From an uncultured Oscillospiraceae bacterium (GTDB lineage Bacteria; Bacillota; Clostridia; Oscillospirales; Ruminococcaceae), in NCBI GenBank assembly GCA_934457235.1, contig CAKSHT010000126.1, forward strand, positions 1 to 6,271: a stretch of DNA of 6,271 nucleotides, written 5' to 3'. Of this stretch, positions 1 to 4,651 are shown piece by piece. The translations under genes and the position numbers were made by a program. The notes beneath the pieces were generated by a model. That model had not been told where the DNA came from. It saw only the letters and a program-made list of their open reading frames with translations, and searched no databases. Every line of letters starts with the position of its first letter. Positions within the stretch are counted from its first letter, which is position 1.

Positions 1-418
1 TAGTCATGGAAGCCGTAAATGAAAGCATGAGAATGATACGTCCGGTGATAGCCGGATTCGCGAAGTTCTGACCGATACCGCCGAACAGCATTTTTACAAC
101 GACTATTGAAGCAAAACAGCCTATCACTGCCATATAAACCGGGATATCCACCGGCAGGTTGAACGCCAGCAGCATTCCGGTCACAACAGCGGACAGGTCG
201 TGTATAGTGCTGTCTTTCTTTGTGACCTTGCAGAAGAGCCACTCGAACAGCACGCAGCAGGCGCAGCATATTACAGTCAGCACAAGCGCCTTGATACCGA
301 AGATTATCGTTGCAGCAGCCAGCGCTGGCAGCATGGCAATGATAACGTTCAGCATGACTTTCTGGGTGGACATGGCGCCACGGATATGAGGCGACGGCTC
401 CACGATGAGTTTATTCAT
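1..418 (-). CDS. rnfD: RnfD, membrane subunit of the Rnf electron transport complex (partial, 3' end missing)
   Basis: N-terminal 139 residues of RnfD, an integral membrane subunit of the ferredoxin:NAD+ oxidoreductase (Rnf) complex that couples electron flow from reduced ferredoxin to NAD+ with Na+ or H+ export. Family signatures seen in translation: VEPSPHIRGAMSTQKVM at residues 6-22, DLSAVVTGMLLAFNLP at 74-89, and KMLFGGIGQNFANPAITGR at 109-127, the RnfD/NqrB-type glycine/asparagine motif. Hydrophobic helices lie at about 23-40, 43-62, 76-90 and 93-112. The ATG at 418 follows a GAGGTAG ribosome-binding site that overlaps the rnfC stop codon; the gap to rnfC is 9 nt, so the two are co-transcribed. 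The Thr that carries covalent FMN in this family should lie beyond the left edge and cannot be checked. The rnfC-rnfD order matches the rnfCDGEAB order of clostridia, so rnfG, E, A and B are expected to the left (inference). Confidence 0.95.
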   Translation of the reverse strand, partial: MNKLIVEPSPHIRGAMSTQKVMLNVIIAMLPALAAATIIFGIKALVLTVICCACCVLFEWLFCKVTKKDSTIHDLSAVVTGMLLAFNLPVDIPVYMAVIGCFASIVVVKMLFGGIGQNFANPAITGRIILMLSFTASMT

Positions 419-427
419 ATTTCTACC

Positions 428-1732
428 TCACTTCCCTTTCTTTGCGGCGTCCTGCTGTCTGAGGAAATCCTTCGCCATCTGATTTTTTTCAGCTAGATTT
501 CGTCTTGCAGGGCATACAAAGCTGCATGCGCCGCAGTTCATGCACAGATTCACCTTGAGTTTTCTGAGCGCGTCGGCGTCCCGTGTATCGTATGCATGCT
601 CCAGTTCTGTGGGCATGAGGTTCAGCGAGCAGGCGCGTATACATTTTCCGCAGCGAATGCAGGGCGATGGCTCGTATTTCGGTGCTTCGCTGAAAAGAAG
701 CACAGCATTGTTCGTCTTTCCGAGGGGGGTGTCCGGGTCGAATGCGCACATACCCATCATCGGACCTCCAAGCACTATCTTGTCCGGCTGCTTTCTGAGA
801 GAAGCGAATCCTACCACGCTGTGCAGCAGGGTTCCCACCGGGATAAAGAAGTTGCAGGGGGAATTCACGATATTTCCGTCAACGGTGATACGGCGCCTTA
901 CAAGCGGCATTCCGGTTCGGATATAGCTGTGTATGAATCCAGCGGTGGATACGTTCATTACAACGCAGCCGCAGTCAGACGGAAGCATTCCCTCGCCGAC
1001 GATACGTCCGGTCAGATTGTGCACCAGGACTTTTTCCGCGCCCTGCGGATAACTGCTTGGAAGCTTCCTGACGGTTATCTCCGGGATAGAAGCTGTGAGT
1101 TTCGTCAGCTTTGATATCGCCTCCGGCTTGTCGGCTTCTATTCCGATTATCGCATGCGGTATTTCCAGCCACTTCAGTACGAGCTTTATTCCGCCGATGA
1201 CCGCGTCGGTGTTCTCCATTATCTCGCGGTAATCCGAGGTTATGTAAGGCTCACACTCCGCGCCGTTTATCAGCAGATACTCGATGTTTACCTTAGTGCG
1301 GTCGTACGCGAGCTTGACATGCGTCGGGAATCCCGCGCCGCCCAGACCGATCGCACCGCTCTCCCTTACCGCCCTGAGGAAATCCTCGCGGCTCTCTATC
1401 TTGGGCGGCTTGATATCCGGACAAACCTCCATGCGATTGTCCGATTTGATGGTGACGGTCTTGCAAAGACGTCCCCCAACGTTCATTACGTCCTTGATCT
1501 CAGTTACCTCGCCGCTGACGGAAGCGTGTACCGGTGCCGACATGAACGCACTGGTATCACCTATCTTCTGTCCTACGAGCACCTTGTCCCCGACCTTCAC
1601 CAGAGGATCACACGGCGCACCGATATGCTGTGCCATGCTGATGGTGACTTCCTCTGGAACTGGGACCTTTCTGGTGAGCTGTTCTGCCGATCCGCTGAAA
1701 TGCGGCAGATGCACCGAATGCAGCCTAGACAA
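428..1732 (-). CDS. rnfC: RnfC, NADH-side iron-sulfur/flavin subunit of the Rnf complex
   Basis: Peripheral subunit of the Rnf complex where electrons meet NAD(H) on the cytoplasmic side. The 434-residue product has the RnfC layout: N-terminal SVHLPHFSG (6-14), a lipoyl/biotinyl-like barrel region (about 30-100, APCDPLVKVGDKVLVGQ and SAPVHASVSGEV), the nucleotide/FMN-binding glycine-rich loop GLGGAGFPTHVKL (129-141), NGAECEPYIT (156-165), and two 4Fe-4S motifs near the C terminus (C358, C361, C364, C368 and C397, C400, C403, C407). The proline that usually follows the last cysteine of motif 1 is Ser here (CSLNLMP); motif 2 keeps CP. A longer reading from ATG at 1774 is possible, but the TTG at 1732 is preferred: it follows AAAAGGGG by about 8 nt and gives the usual short N terminus. 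It is the first gene of the operon, with rnfD 9 nt downstream. Two minus-strand promoters upstream (1836-1864 and 1960-1988) read into it. Confidence 0.96.
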   Translation of the reverse strand: MSRLHSVHLPHFSGSAEQLTRKVPVPEEVTISMAQHIGAPCDPLVKVGDKVLVGQKIGDTSAFMSAPVHASVSGEVTEIKDVMNVGGRLCKTVTIKSDNRMEVCPDIKPPKIESREDFLRAVRESGAIGLGGAGFPTHVKLAYDRTKVNIEYLLINGAECEPYITSDYREIMENTDAVIGGIKLVLKWLEIPHAIIGIEADKPEAISKLTKLTASIPEITVRKLPSSYPQGAEKVLVHNLTGRIVGEGMLPSDCGCVVMNVSTAGFIHSYIRTGMPLVRRRITVDGNIVNSPCNFFIPVGTLLHSVVGFASLRKQPDKIVLGGPMMGMCAFDPDTPLGKTNNAVLLFSEAPKYEPSPCIRCGKCIRACSLNLMPTELEHAYDTRDADALRKLKVNLCMNCGACSFVCPARRNLAEKNQMAKDFLRQQDAAKKGK

Positions 1733-1738
1733 TAAAAA

Positions 1739-1748
1739 CACCCCTTTT
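1739..1748 (-). promoter_or_regulatory. Ribosome-binding site that fixes the rnfC TTG start
   Basis: On the minus strand AAAAGGGGTG is followed by TTTTTA and then TTG (1732-1730). This is the only good Shine-Dalgarno sequence near the N terminus. It lies inside the longer reading frame from 1774, which argues against the ATG start. The RBS plus T-run layout (AGGGGTGTTTTTA) closely resembles the one before the first gene of the plus-strand operon (AGAGGTGTTTTTT). Confidence 0.75.
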
Positions 1749-1752
1749 CTTT

Positions 1753-1780
1753 GCTGCGACGAACAGAATTCCACCGCAGC
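1753..1780 (-). other. Small inverted repeat in the rnfC leader
   Basis: GCTGCG and CGCAGC form a 6-bp stem around a 16-nt loop, a few nt upstream of the rnfC ribosome-binding site on the transcribed strand. No T-run follows, so it is not a terminator. It might modulate translation or mRNA stability, but a 6-bp stem with a large loop can arise by chance. Confidence 0.3.
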
Positions 1781-1835
1781 CTCTCCCTTTTTGAGCTATT
1801 CTATATAATTGCTATATGAATGCGTACATATCTTT

Positions 1836-1864
1836 ATTCTACATTATTACAGATGATTTGTCAA
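1836..1864 (-). promoter_or_regulatory. Proximal promoter of the rnf operon
   Basis: Minus strand: -35 TTGACA (1864-1859), 17-bp spacer, -10 TAGAAT (1841-1836), a strong match to the housekeeping sigma consensus. The predicted start is near 1829, giving a leader of about 95 nt before the rnfC TTG. It shares the extended -35 TATTGACAA with the two promoters further upstream. A perfect 10-bp palindrome, ACATTAATGT (1875-1884), lies just upstream of the -35 and could be an operator (inference). Confidence 0.7.
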
Positions 1865-1959
1865 TAAGTTTTTCACATTAATGTACCATGTGTTGAAATA
1901 CCGTATCAGTCGCCAGGCAAGCAAATATACGATTATGACACTAATGGTATATATCAACA

Positions 1960-1988
1960 ATATTATATCTCAATGTGTTTTTTGTCAA
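1960..1988 (-). promoter_or_regulatory. Distal promoter reading towards rnfC
   Basis: Minus strand: -35 TTGACA (1988-1983) followed by 17 bp and TAATAT (1965-1960). The overlapping TATAAT at a 15-bp spacing is a less likely -10. No terminator is visible between here and rnfC, so it probably gives a second, longer rnf transcript. It lies immediately downstream of the small-RNA terminator at 2055-2090, so it restarts transcription after that unit. Confidence 0.55.
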
Positions 1989-2054
1989 TATCAAATCAAA
2001 ATAATTCAAATGAACCAGGTGGACTGGTGCGTCTCACCCTGTACATCAGCGGAC

Positions 2055-2090
2055 AAAAAGCAGTCCCAGAGCCGTTAGCTCCGGGGCTGC
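2055..2090 (-). terminator. Intrinsic terminator of the small RNA unit
   Basis: On the minus strand GCAGCCC pairs with GGGACTGC (one bulged A) and the upper GGAGC pairs with GCTCT around a TAACG loop. The stem is followed directly by TTTTT (2059-2055). On the plus strand the same hairpin has no T-run. It therefore ends transcripts coming from the perfect promoter at 2139-2167, about 80 nt earlier, and shields rnf from them. Confidence 0.75.
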
Positions 2091-2099
2091 CCTCACATA

Positions 2100-2135
2100 A
2101 CTGATTAGAGTACACATCATATACTTCTAATCAGT
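2100..2135 (-). repeat. 10-bp perfect inverted repeat (5' hairpin of the small RNA)
   Basis: Arms at 2100-2109 and 2126-2135 are perfect reverse complements around a 16-nt loop. The outer arm coincides with the predicted transcription start of the promoter at 2139-2167, so the RNA would begin inside the stem. As DNA it could also be an operator covering the start site. Confidence 0.7.
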
Positions 2136-2138
2136 CAT

Positions 2139-2167
2139 ATTATATCAAACAATTTATTAATTGTCAA
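2139..2167 (-). promoter_or_regulatory. Perfect consensus promoter of the small RNA unit
   Basis: Minus strand: TTGACA (2167-2162), 17-bp spacer, TATAAT (2144-2139); all twelve positions match the vegetative sigma consensus. The predicted start is at about 2132-2135. No protein gene follows directly. The first things downstream are the hairpin and the terminator, which is why a small RNA is called here. Confidence 0.8.
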
Positions 2168-2279
2168 TATTAATTTTTAAAGTTATGATTTGTTTTTTAA
2201 TTATCGGCATAAAATGCATGTTTGGTTCACTCAGTCGGTTCTGCACTCTTGTAATCCTGTTATTGGCTAATCTAGCTGC
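2168..2279. other. AT-rich spacer without a recognised gene
   Basis: The stretch between the small-RNA promoter and the hairpin behind the membrane-protein gene holds no supported coding region. Apart from homopolymer A/T tracts I see nothing assignable in it. Confidence 0.6.
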
Positions 2280-2311
2280 GCAATACACGCACAATCTTTG
2301 TGCGGTATTGC
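2280..2311 (-). other. Long hairpin just behind the membrane-protein gene
   Basis: GCAATAC-CGCACAA pairs with TTGTGCG-GTATTGC around a 3-nt loop, giving 14 bp with one bulged base. It starts 5 nt after the stop codon of the minus-strand gene. No T-run follows on the minus strand, so it is at best a weak or factor-aided terminator or an mRNA 3'-end stabiliser. On the plus strand it is followed by a T-rich but interrupted stretch. Confidence 0.55.
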
Positions 2312-2316
2312 CCTTA

Positions 2317-2748
2317 TCATTTTAATTTGTTTTTGTGTTTTTCGAAAATAAAAGTCAAAAGAACAATTACAGATATTTCACTGGTTATCAGAAATGAGGA
2401 ACCAGACTTAGGGATAGAAAACTTTTTTCCAAACATTTCCCCGCCGCCAGTGAACAGCAACAAATAAAATGAGGGAAATGTATATACATTAAAAAGAAGA
2501 AATAGAATTATGGCTGATATCCAAGCAAACTTTATATTTAATCCAAATTTTCGAATAGCAATTATAGACAAAATTAAAATAATAGTAATTTGTATCGTCA
2601 TATTGATTATTATAGCAATTAATAGATGGCACAATGAATGTAACTGGGATATCAACAAATGAAATATATATACATCAAATGTGATCAAAACATAGATTGT
2701 TACAGCAAGTAAAATAGATACAAATAGTGAGATAACATTCTTTTTCAT
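2317..2748 (-). CDS. Hypothetical four-helix membrane protein, AT-rich
   Basis: I do not recognise this 143-residue protein. It has four hydrophobic segments at about 5-27, 38-65, 73-98 and 118-136, a basic start (MKKN) and a basic end (EKHKNKLK). The loop between helices 3 and 4 (TGGGEMFGKKFSIPKSGSS, 100-118) is the only hydrophilic stretch of note. The ATG at 2748 is chosen because AAGGGTGG sits 4 nt upstream; an ATG nine codons earlier (2775) has no comparable site. Codon use is dominated by ATA, ATT, AAA and TTA, unlike the GC-richer rnf and plus-strand operon genes, which suggests transfer or weak selection. It stands alone: a hairpin follows the stop and no co-directed gene is adjacent. 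A possible extended -10 (TGGTATTAT, 2872-2880) lies upstream. It could also be a decaying gene; no function can be assigned. Confidence 0.65.
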   Translation of the reverse strand: MKKNVISLFVSILLAVTIYVLITFDVYIFHLLISQLHSLCHLLIAIIINMTIQITIILILSIIAIRKFGLNIKFAWISAIILFLLFNVYTFPSFYLLLFTGGGEMFGKKFSIPKSGSSFLITSEISVIVLLTFIFEKHKNKLK

Positions 2749-2871
2749 ATTACCACCCTTTTCATAAACTAACAACTCCGAAAAACGGATTTCCTTCGTA
2801 CATTGCCGCAGATGCTAACTTAGACAAGTATTGCATAAAAAACGCGAGGATATATATGTTGATACATCATG

Positions 2872-2880
2872 ATAATACCA
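2872..2880 (-). promoter_or_regulatory. Possible extended -10 promoter for the membrane-protein gene
   Basis: The minus strand reads TGGTATTAT, an extended -10 form (TGnTATNAT). The -35 region is poor (TTACTG at 17 bp). If used, it gives a leader of about 115 nt to the ATG at 2748. Confidence 0.3.
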
Positions 2881-2914
2881 CAATAACTCTAGCACAGTAA
2901 TGGATCTCTGCAGC

Positions 2915-2944
2915 AAATCCCCGGAGCAAAGTATCCGGGGATTT
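2915..2944. terminator. Perfect 11-bp terminator-like hairpin
   Basis: AAATCCCCGGA (2915-2925) and TCCGGGGATTT (2934-2944) pair without mismatch around an 8-nt loop. The T-run is short on both strands (ATTTCC on plus, ATTTGC on minus), so efficiency is uncertain. It lies in an otherwise gene-free stretch between the tRNA terminator and the membrane-protein gene. Its stem sequence AATCCCCG is shared with the tRNA-Thr terminator at 3101-3144, suggesting a second terminator behind the tRNA or a duplicated one. Confidence 0.5.
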
Positions 2945-3100
2945 CCATTATTATACAAAACAAACCTTGACATTATTAGCCACATTTCACTAGTAAGCTT
3001 TATATTAAAATGATTTTGCCAACAAACCTGACACCCATATCTTCGAAAAAACGTAAAAAAGCTGTGAAATGCATTTGTTCGCAATTAATGAAAAAGATAC
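2945..3100. other. AT-rich spacer without a recognised gene
   Basis: Between the 11-bp hairpin and the tRNA terminator I see no supported gene. Open frames here on either strand are short, lack ribosome-binding sites and run into the tRNA. No tRNA-derived direct repeat that would mark an integration site was found. Confidence 0.5.
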
Positions 3101-3144
3101 AAAAATCCCCGTCAAACAGCTCTGTAAACCAATTGGCGGGGATT
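3101..3144 (-). terminator. Intrinsic terminator of tRNA-Thr
   Basis: Minus strand: AATCCCCG (3144-3137) pairs with CGGGGATT (3111-3104) over 8 bp, and the transcript continues into a run of five T (3105-3101). The loop is long, about 25 nt. It lies 6 nt downstream of the tRNA CCA end. Confidence 0.7.
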
Positions 3145-3150
3145 GCACTA

Positions 3151-3226
3151 TGGAGCTGGGAATGGGACTCGAACCCACGACCTGCGCATTACGAATGCGC
3201 TGCTCTACCAACTGAGCTATACCAGC
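3151..3226 (-). tRNA. tRNA-Thr (anticodon CGU), CCA encoded
   Basis: A 76-nt cloverleaf: acceptor GCTGGTA/TCCCAGC, D arm GCTC-AGTTGGTA-GAGC, anticodon arm GCGCA-TTCGTAA-TGCGC with anticodon CGT, variable loop AGGTC, T arm GTGGG-TTCGAGT-CCCAT, discriminator T and encoded CCA. It decodes ACG threonine codons. One acceptor pair is irregular: position 6 (U) faces position 67 (C). It has its own consensus promoter (3316-3344) and terminator (3101-3144), so it is a single-gene transcript with a leader of about 83 nt removed by RNase P. Confidence 0.97.
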
Positions 3227-3246
3227 AAAGAAATTTGCAAAAACAC

Positions 3247-3275
3247 TTGCAAAGGCGTGTGTGATATGATATAAT
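3247..3275 (+). promoter_or_regulatory. Promoter of the plus-strand three-gene operon
   Basis: TTGCAA (3247-3252), 17-bp spacer, TATAAT (3270-3275), preceded by TG for an extended -10 (TGATATAAT). The predicted start is near 3282. It is the only good plus-strand promoter before the operon and would give a leader of about 80 nt. It lies inside the leader of the divergently read tRNA-Thr transcript. Confidence 0.7.
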
Positions 3276-3291
3276 AAATGTATATTACTGC

Positions 3292-3308
3292 TCATCTCAT
3301 AGAGATGA
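3292..3308. repeat. Palindrome between two face-to-face promoters
   Basis: TCATCTC and GAGATGA are perfect 7-bp arms around ATA. The palindrome lies between the predicted start of the operon (about 3282, plus) and the predicted start of tRNA-Thr (about 3309, minus), so it could be an operator or form a hairpin at the 5' end of both transcripts. Confidence 0.55.
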
Positions 3309-3315
3309 CTATATT

Positions 3316-3344
3316 ATTATATACTTAATTCAACGATTTGTCAA
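3316..3344 (-). promoter_or_regulatory. Perfect consensus promoter of tRNA-Thr
   Basis: Minus strand: TTGACA (3344-3339), 17-bp spacer, TATAAT (3321-3316); every hexamer position matches consensus. The predicted start is near 3309, 83 nt before the tRNA. Its -35 box covers the TTG at 3338 that would otherwise be the first standard start codon of the plus-strand gene. Confidence 0.8.
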
Positions 3345-4651
3345 GTACAAAAGAGGTGTTTTTTATAAATCCAGGTAAAAAAATTATTCGCGGAGTCGGC
3401 ATTGGGGTATGCATAGTGCTTGCAGTGCTGTTTATCGTGATGATAGTGACATCTGCTGCGTTCGGTTCGGCAAAGGCTGTTGGTATTTTCGGGTTTGACG
3501 TGTTCGTCTGCGAGAGCGGGGATTACGACAGCGTTCCGGCAGGCAGCGCAGTGATCGCCACGAAATGCGCGCCGTATGATCTGGAACAGGGAAATCTCGT
3601 GCTTTACAGCACAGACCCCATGGATAATAACGCGGAACTCGCGATGGGCTATTACTACGATTTCAAGCTGATCGACGGAGTGTACTATCTGTCGCTGGTG
3701 AACGGCTCTGACAGCACTGTCATCAGCGAAGCCGCGCTCATCGGAAAAGCCGGGTGGTGCAGCCCGTTCCTCGGTACGTTCATAACTTTCATGAAAAGTC
3801 CCTGGGGCGTATTTGTAATGGCGGTACTCCCCTGCGCGCTGCTGCTGATATACGACCTGCTGAGGACCAAGGCTTCCGAGCGTCCCCTGCCAGAGATCAT
3901 ACCTCAGGTCAAGAACACCGATGAAAAAACCGCAGAGCCGCAGATATCCGTCAGCGAAAACGGAAGCGCTTCTTTCCGGAAAAATACGCACCACGCTGCC
4001 TCAGCTGACAGCGTGCTATTCACCTACGGCTCTGCGGCGAAAAAACAGCCTGCTCCCGGCGCTCCCACAATGTCCGATCGCGACGTGCTTTCACTGCTGA
4101 ACGCTCCATCGCATAAACAGGAAAAAGAAAGCAATGACGTAGTAAAGCCTTTCCTCAAGACATCGCCCGCAGATATCGAAAAGTCACTGACCAGCGGGAA
4201 CGAAAAAGCGGAAAAACCCACGCTCCCGGCGCCCGTGGCGGCAAAGCGTTACATTGACAACACCGTAACTCCGGCAAATCTGACAAAAGAATCGGAAAAG
4301 TCCGAAAAGCGCGTAAACACCGGAACTGCCGAGCTTCAGATACCTGAAAAGCCCAGGAAAAAGCGCCCGGACGCATTCTTCGCACAGTCCGAGGCTCCGC
4401 AGATCGGAAAGGGTATCTCCGCCGGAAAGACCGGAAAGCAGTCCAGCAAGGCGATAATCGACCTTGAGGACGCCCTGGCAGCCGCTCCGTCCCGCTCCGC
4501 TAGACCGGAAAGCAGCCGCCGCAGTGCTGATATCCTCGCGTCAAAGAACCGCAGCGACCTTATTCCGGAGGACGACGACACCCGCGACAAGTCCCGCTAT
4601 GACGTGGACGATATCCTCGCAGGTATTGAGCGCAGACATCACGATCAATGA
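3338..4651 (+). CDS. Signal peptidase I-like membrane protein without recognisable catalytic residues, with long charged tail
   Basis: Residues 17-180 resemble the SipW-type (S26B) signal peptidase fold: a transmembrane helix (about 19-42), the VPAGSAVIA segment (67-75) matching the family's P-x-G-S-x-V-I, a GNLVLY strand (85-90), an IGKAG-type strand (135-139), and a second helix (157-175) ending in YDLL. The catalytic signature is lost: where the family has SGSMEP this protein has CESGDYDS, and no THR/His or Lys base is visible. It is therefore probably a non-catalytic relative. Residues 180-437 form a low-complexity tail rich in Lys, Glu, Pro, Ala and Ser, likely disordered and cytoplasmic. 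The start is unsettled. TTG at 3338 is the outermost standard codon but lacks a ribosome-binding site and sits in the tRNA promoter; AAGAGGTG at 3351-3358 points to ATA at 3365 (428 residues). The stop overlaps the next gene by ATGA. Confidence 0.8.
   Translation: MSSTKEVFFINPGKKIIRGVGIGVCIVLAVLFIVMIVTSAAFGSAKAVGIFGFDVFVCESGDYDSVPAGSAVIATKCAPYDLEQGNLVLYSTDPMDNNAELAMGYYYDFKLIDGVYYLSLVNGSDSTVISEAALIGKAGWCSPFLGTFITFMKSPWGVFVMAVLPCALLLIYDLLRTKASERPLPEIIPQVKNTDEKTAEPQISVSENGSASFRKNTHHAASADSVLFTYGSAAKKQPAPGAPTMSDRDVLSLLNAPSHKQEKESNDVVKPFLKTSPADIEKSLTSGNEKAEKPTLPAPVAAKRYIDNTVTPANLTKESEKSEKRVNTGTAELQIPEKPRKKRPDAFFAQSEAPQIGKGISAGKTGKQSSKAIIDLEDALAAAPSRSARPESSRRSADILASKNRSDLIPEDDDTRDKSRYDVDDILAGIERRHHDQ
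3351..3358 (+). promoter_or_regulatory. Ribosome-binding site pointing to an ATA codon
   Basis: AAGAGGTG is followed by six T and then ATA (3365-3367), exactly where an ATG would be expected; the following codons read NPGKKIIRG, a natural basic N terminus before a membrane helix. No ATG, GTG or TTG lies at a workable distance downstream. Either ATA is used as a rare start codon, the ATG has mutated, or translation begins elsewhere. Confidence 0.55.

Larger units (their letters stand above)
2055..2135 (-). ncRNA. Candidate small RNA (about 80 nt) or attenuated leader upstream of rnf
   Basis: The unit is defined by a perfect promoter (2139-2167) and an intrinsic terminator (2055-2090), with no convincing gene between them. 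The 5' end forms a strong hairpin: ACTGATTAGA (2135-2126) pairs perfectly with TCTAATCAGT (2109-2100), and the 16-nt loop can extend the stem by about six more pairs, some of them G-U. A short linker, TATGTGAGG, leads into the terminator hairpin. A 24-codon frame starting ATGATG at 2120 and ending at 2046 runs through the terminator, but it has no clear ribosome-binding site. The RNA does not match any family I can name, including 6S, tmRNA, SRP RNA and common riboswitches. It could act in trans or be the leader of a longer rnf transcript when the terminator is read through. Confidence 0.5.

Noticed and set aside
428..1774. rnfC starting at ATG 1774
   Set aside because: The 14 extra residues (MEFCSSQQRKGVFL) are encoded across the ribosome-binding site of the TTG at 1732 and do not look like an RnfC N terminus.
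1881..2078. Plus-strand open frame of 65 codons in the rnf upstream region
   Set aside because: No ribosome-binding site, and it overlaps two minus-strand promoters and the terminator; better explained as regulatory spacer.
2046..2120. 24-codon leader-peptide-like frame inside the small RNA, beginning ATGATG
   Set aside because: No clear ribosome-binding site and no run of regulatory codons; it crosses the terminator, so it is kept only as a note under the small RNA.
1800..2170. Rex operator or a known riboswitch controlling rnf
   Set aside because: No TTGTTAA-type Rex palindrome and no conserved core of a riboswitch class I can recognise.
2967..2972. Plus-strand TTGACA as a promoter
   Set aside because: No acceptable -10 at 16-18 bp; it would read antisense into the tRNA with no gene to serve.
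2749..3226. tRNA-Thr 3' end as an att site of an integrated element
   Set aside because: No direct repeat of the tRNA 3' end was seen downstream and no integrase or phage gene is present.
3010..3264. Plus-strand open frame of 84 codons and an overlapping minus-strand frame at 3005-3295
   Set aside because: Both run through the tRNA-Thr gene and lack ribosome-binding sites; the readable motifs in them are translated tRNA.
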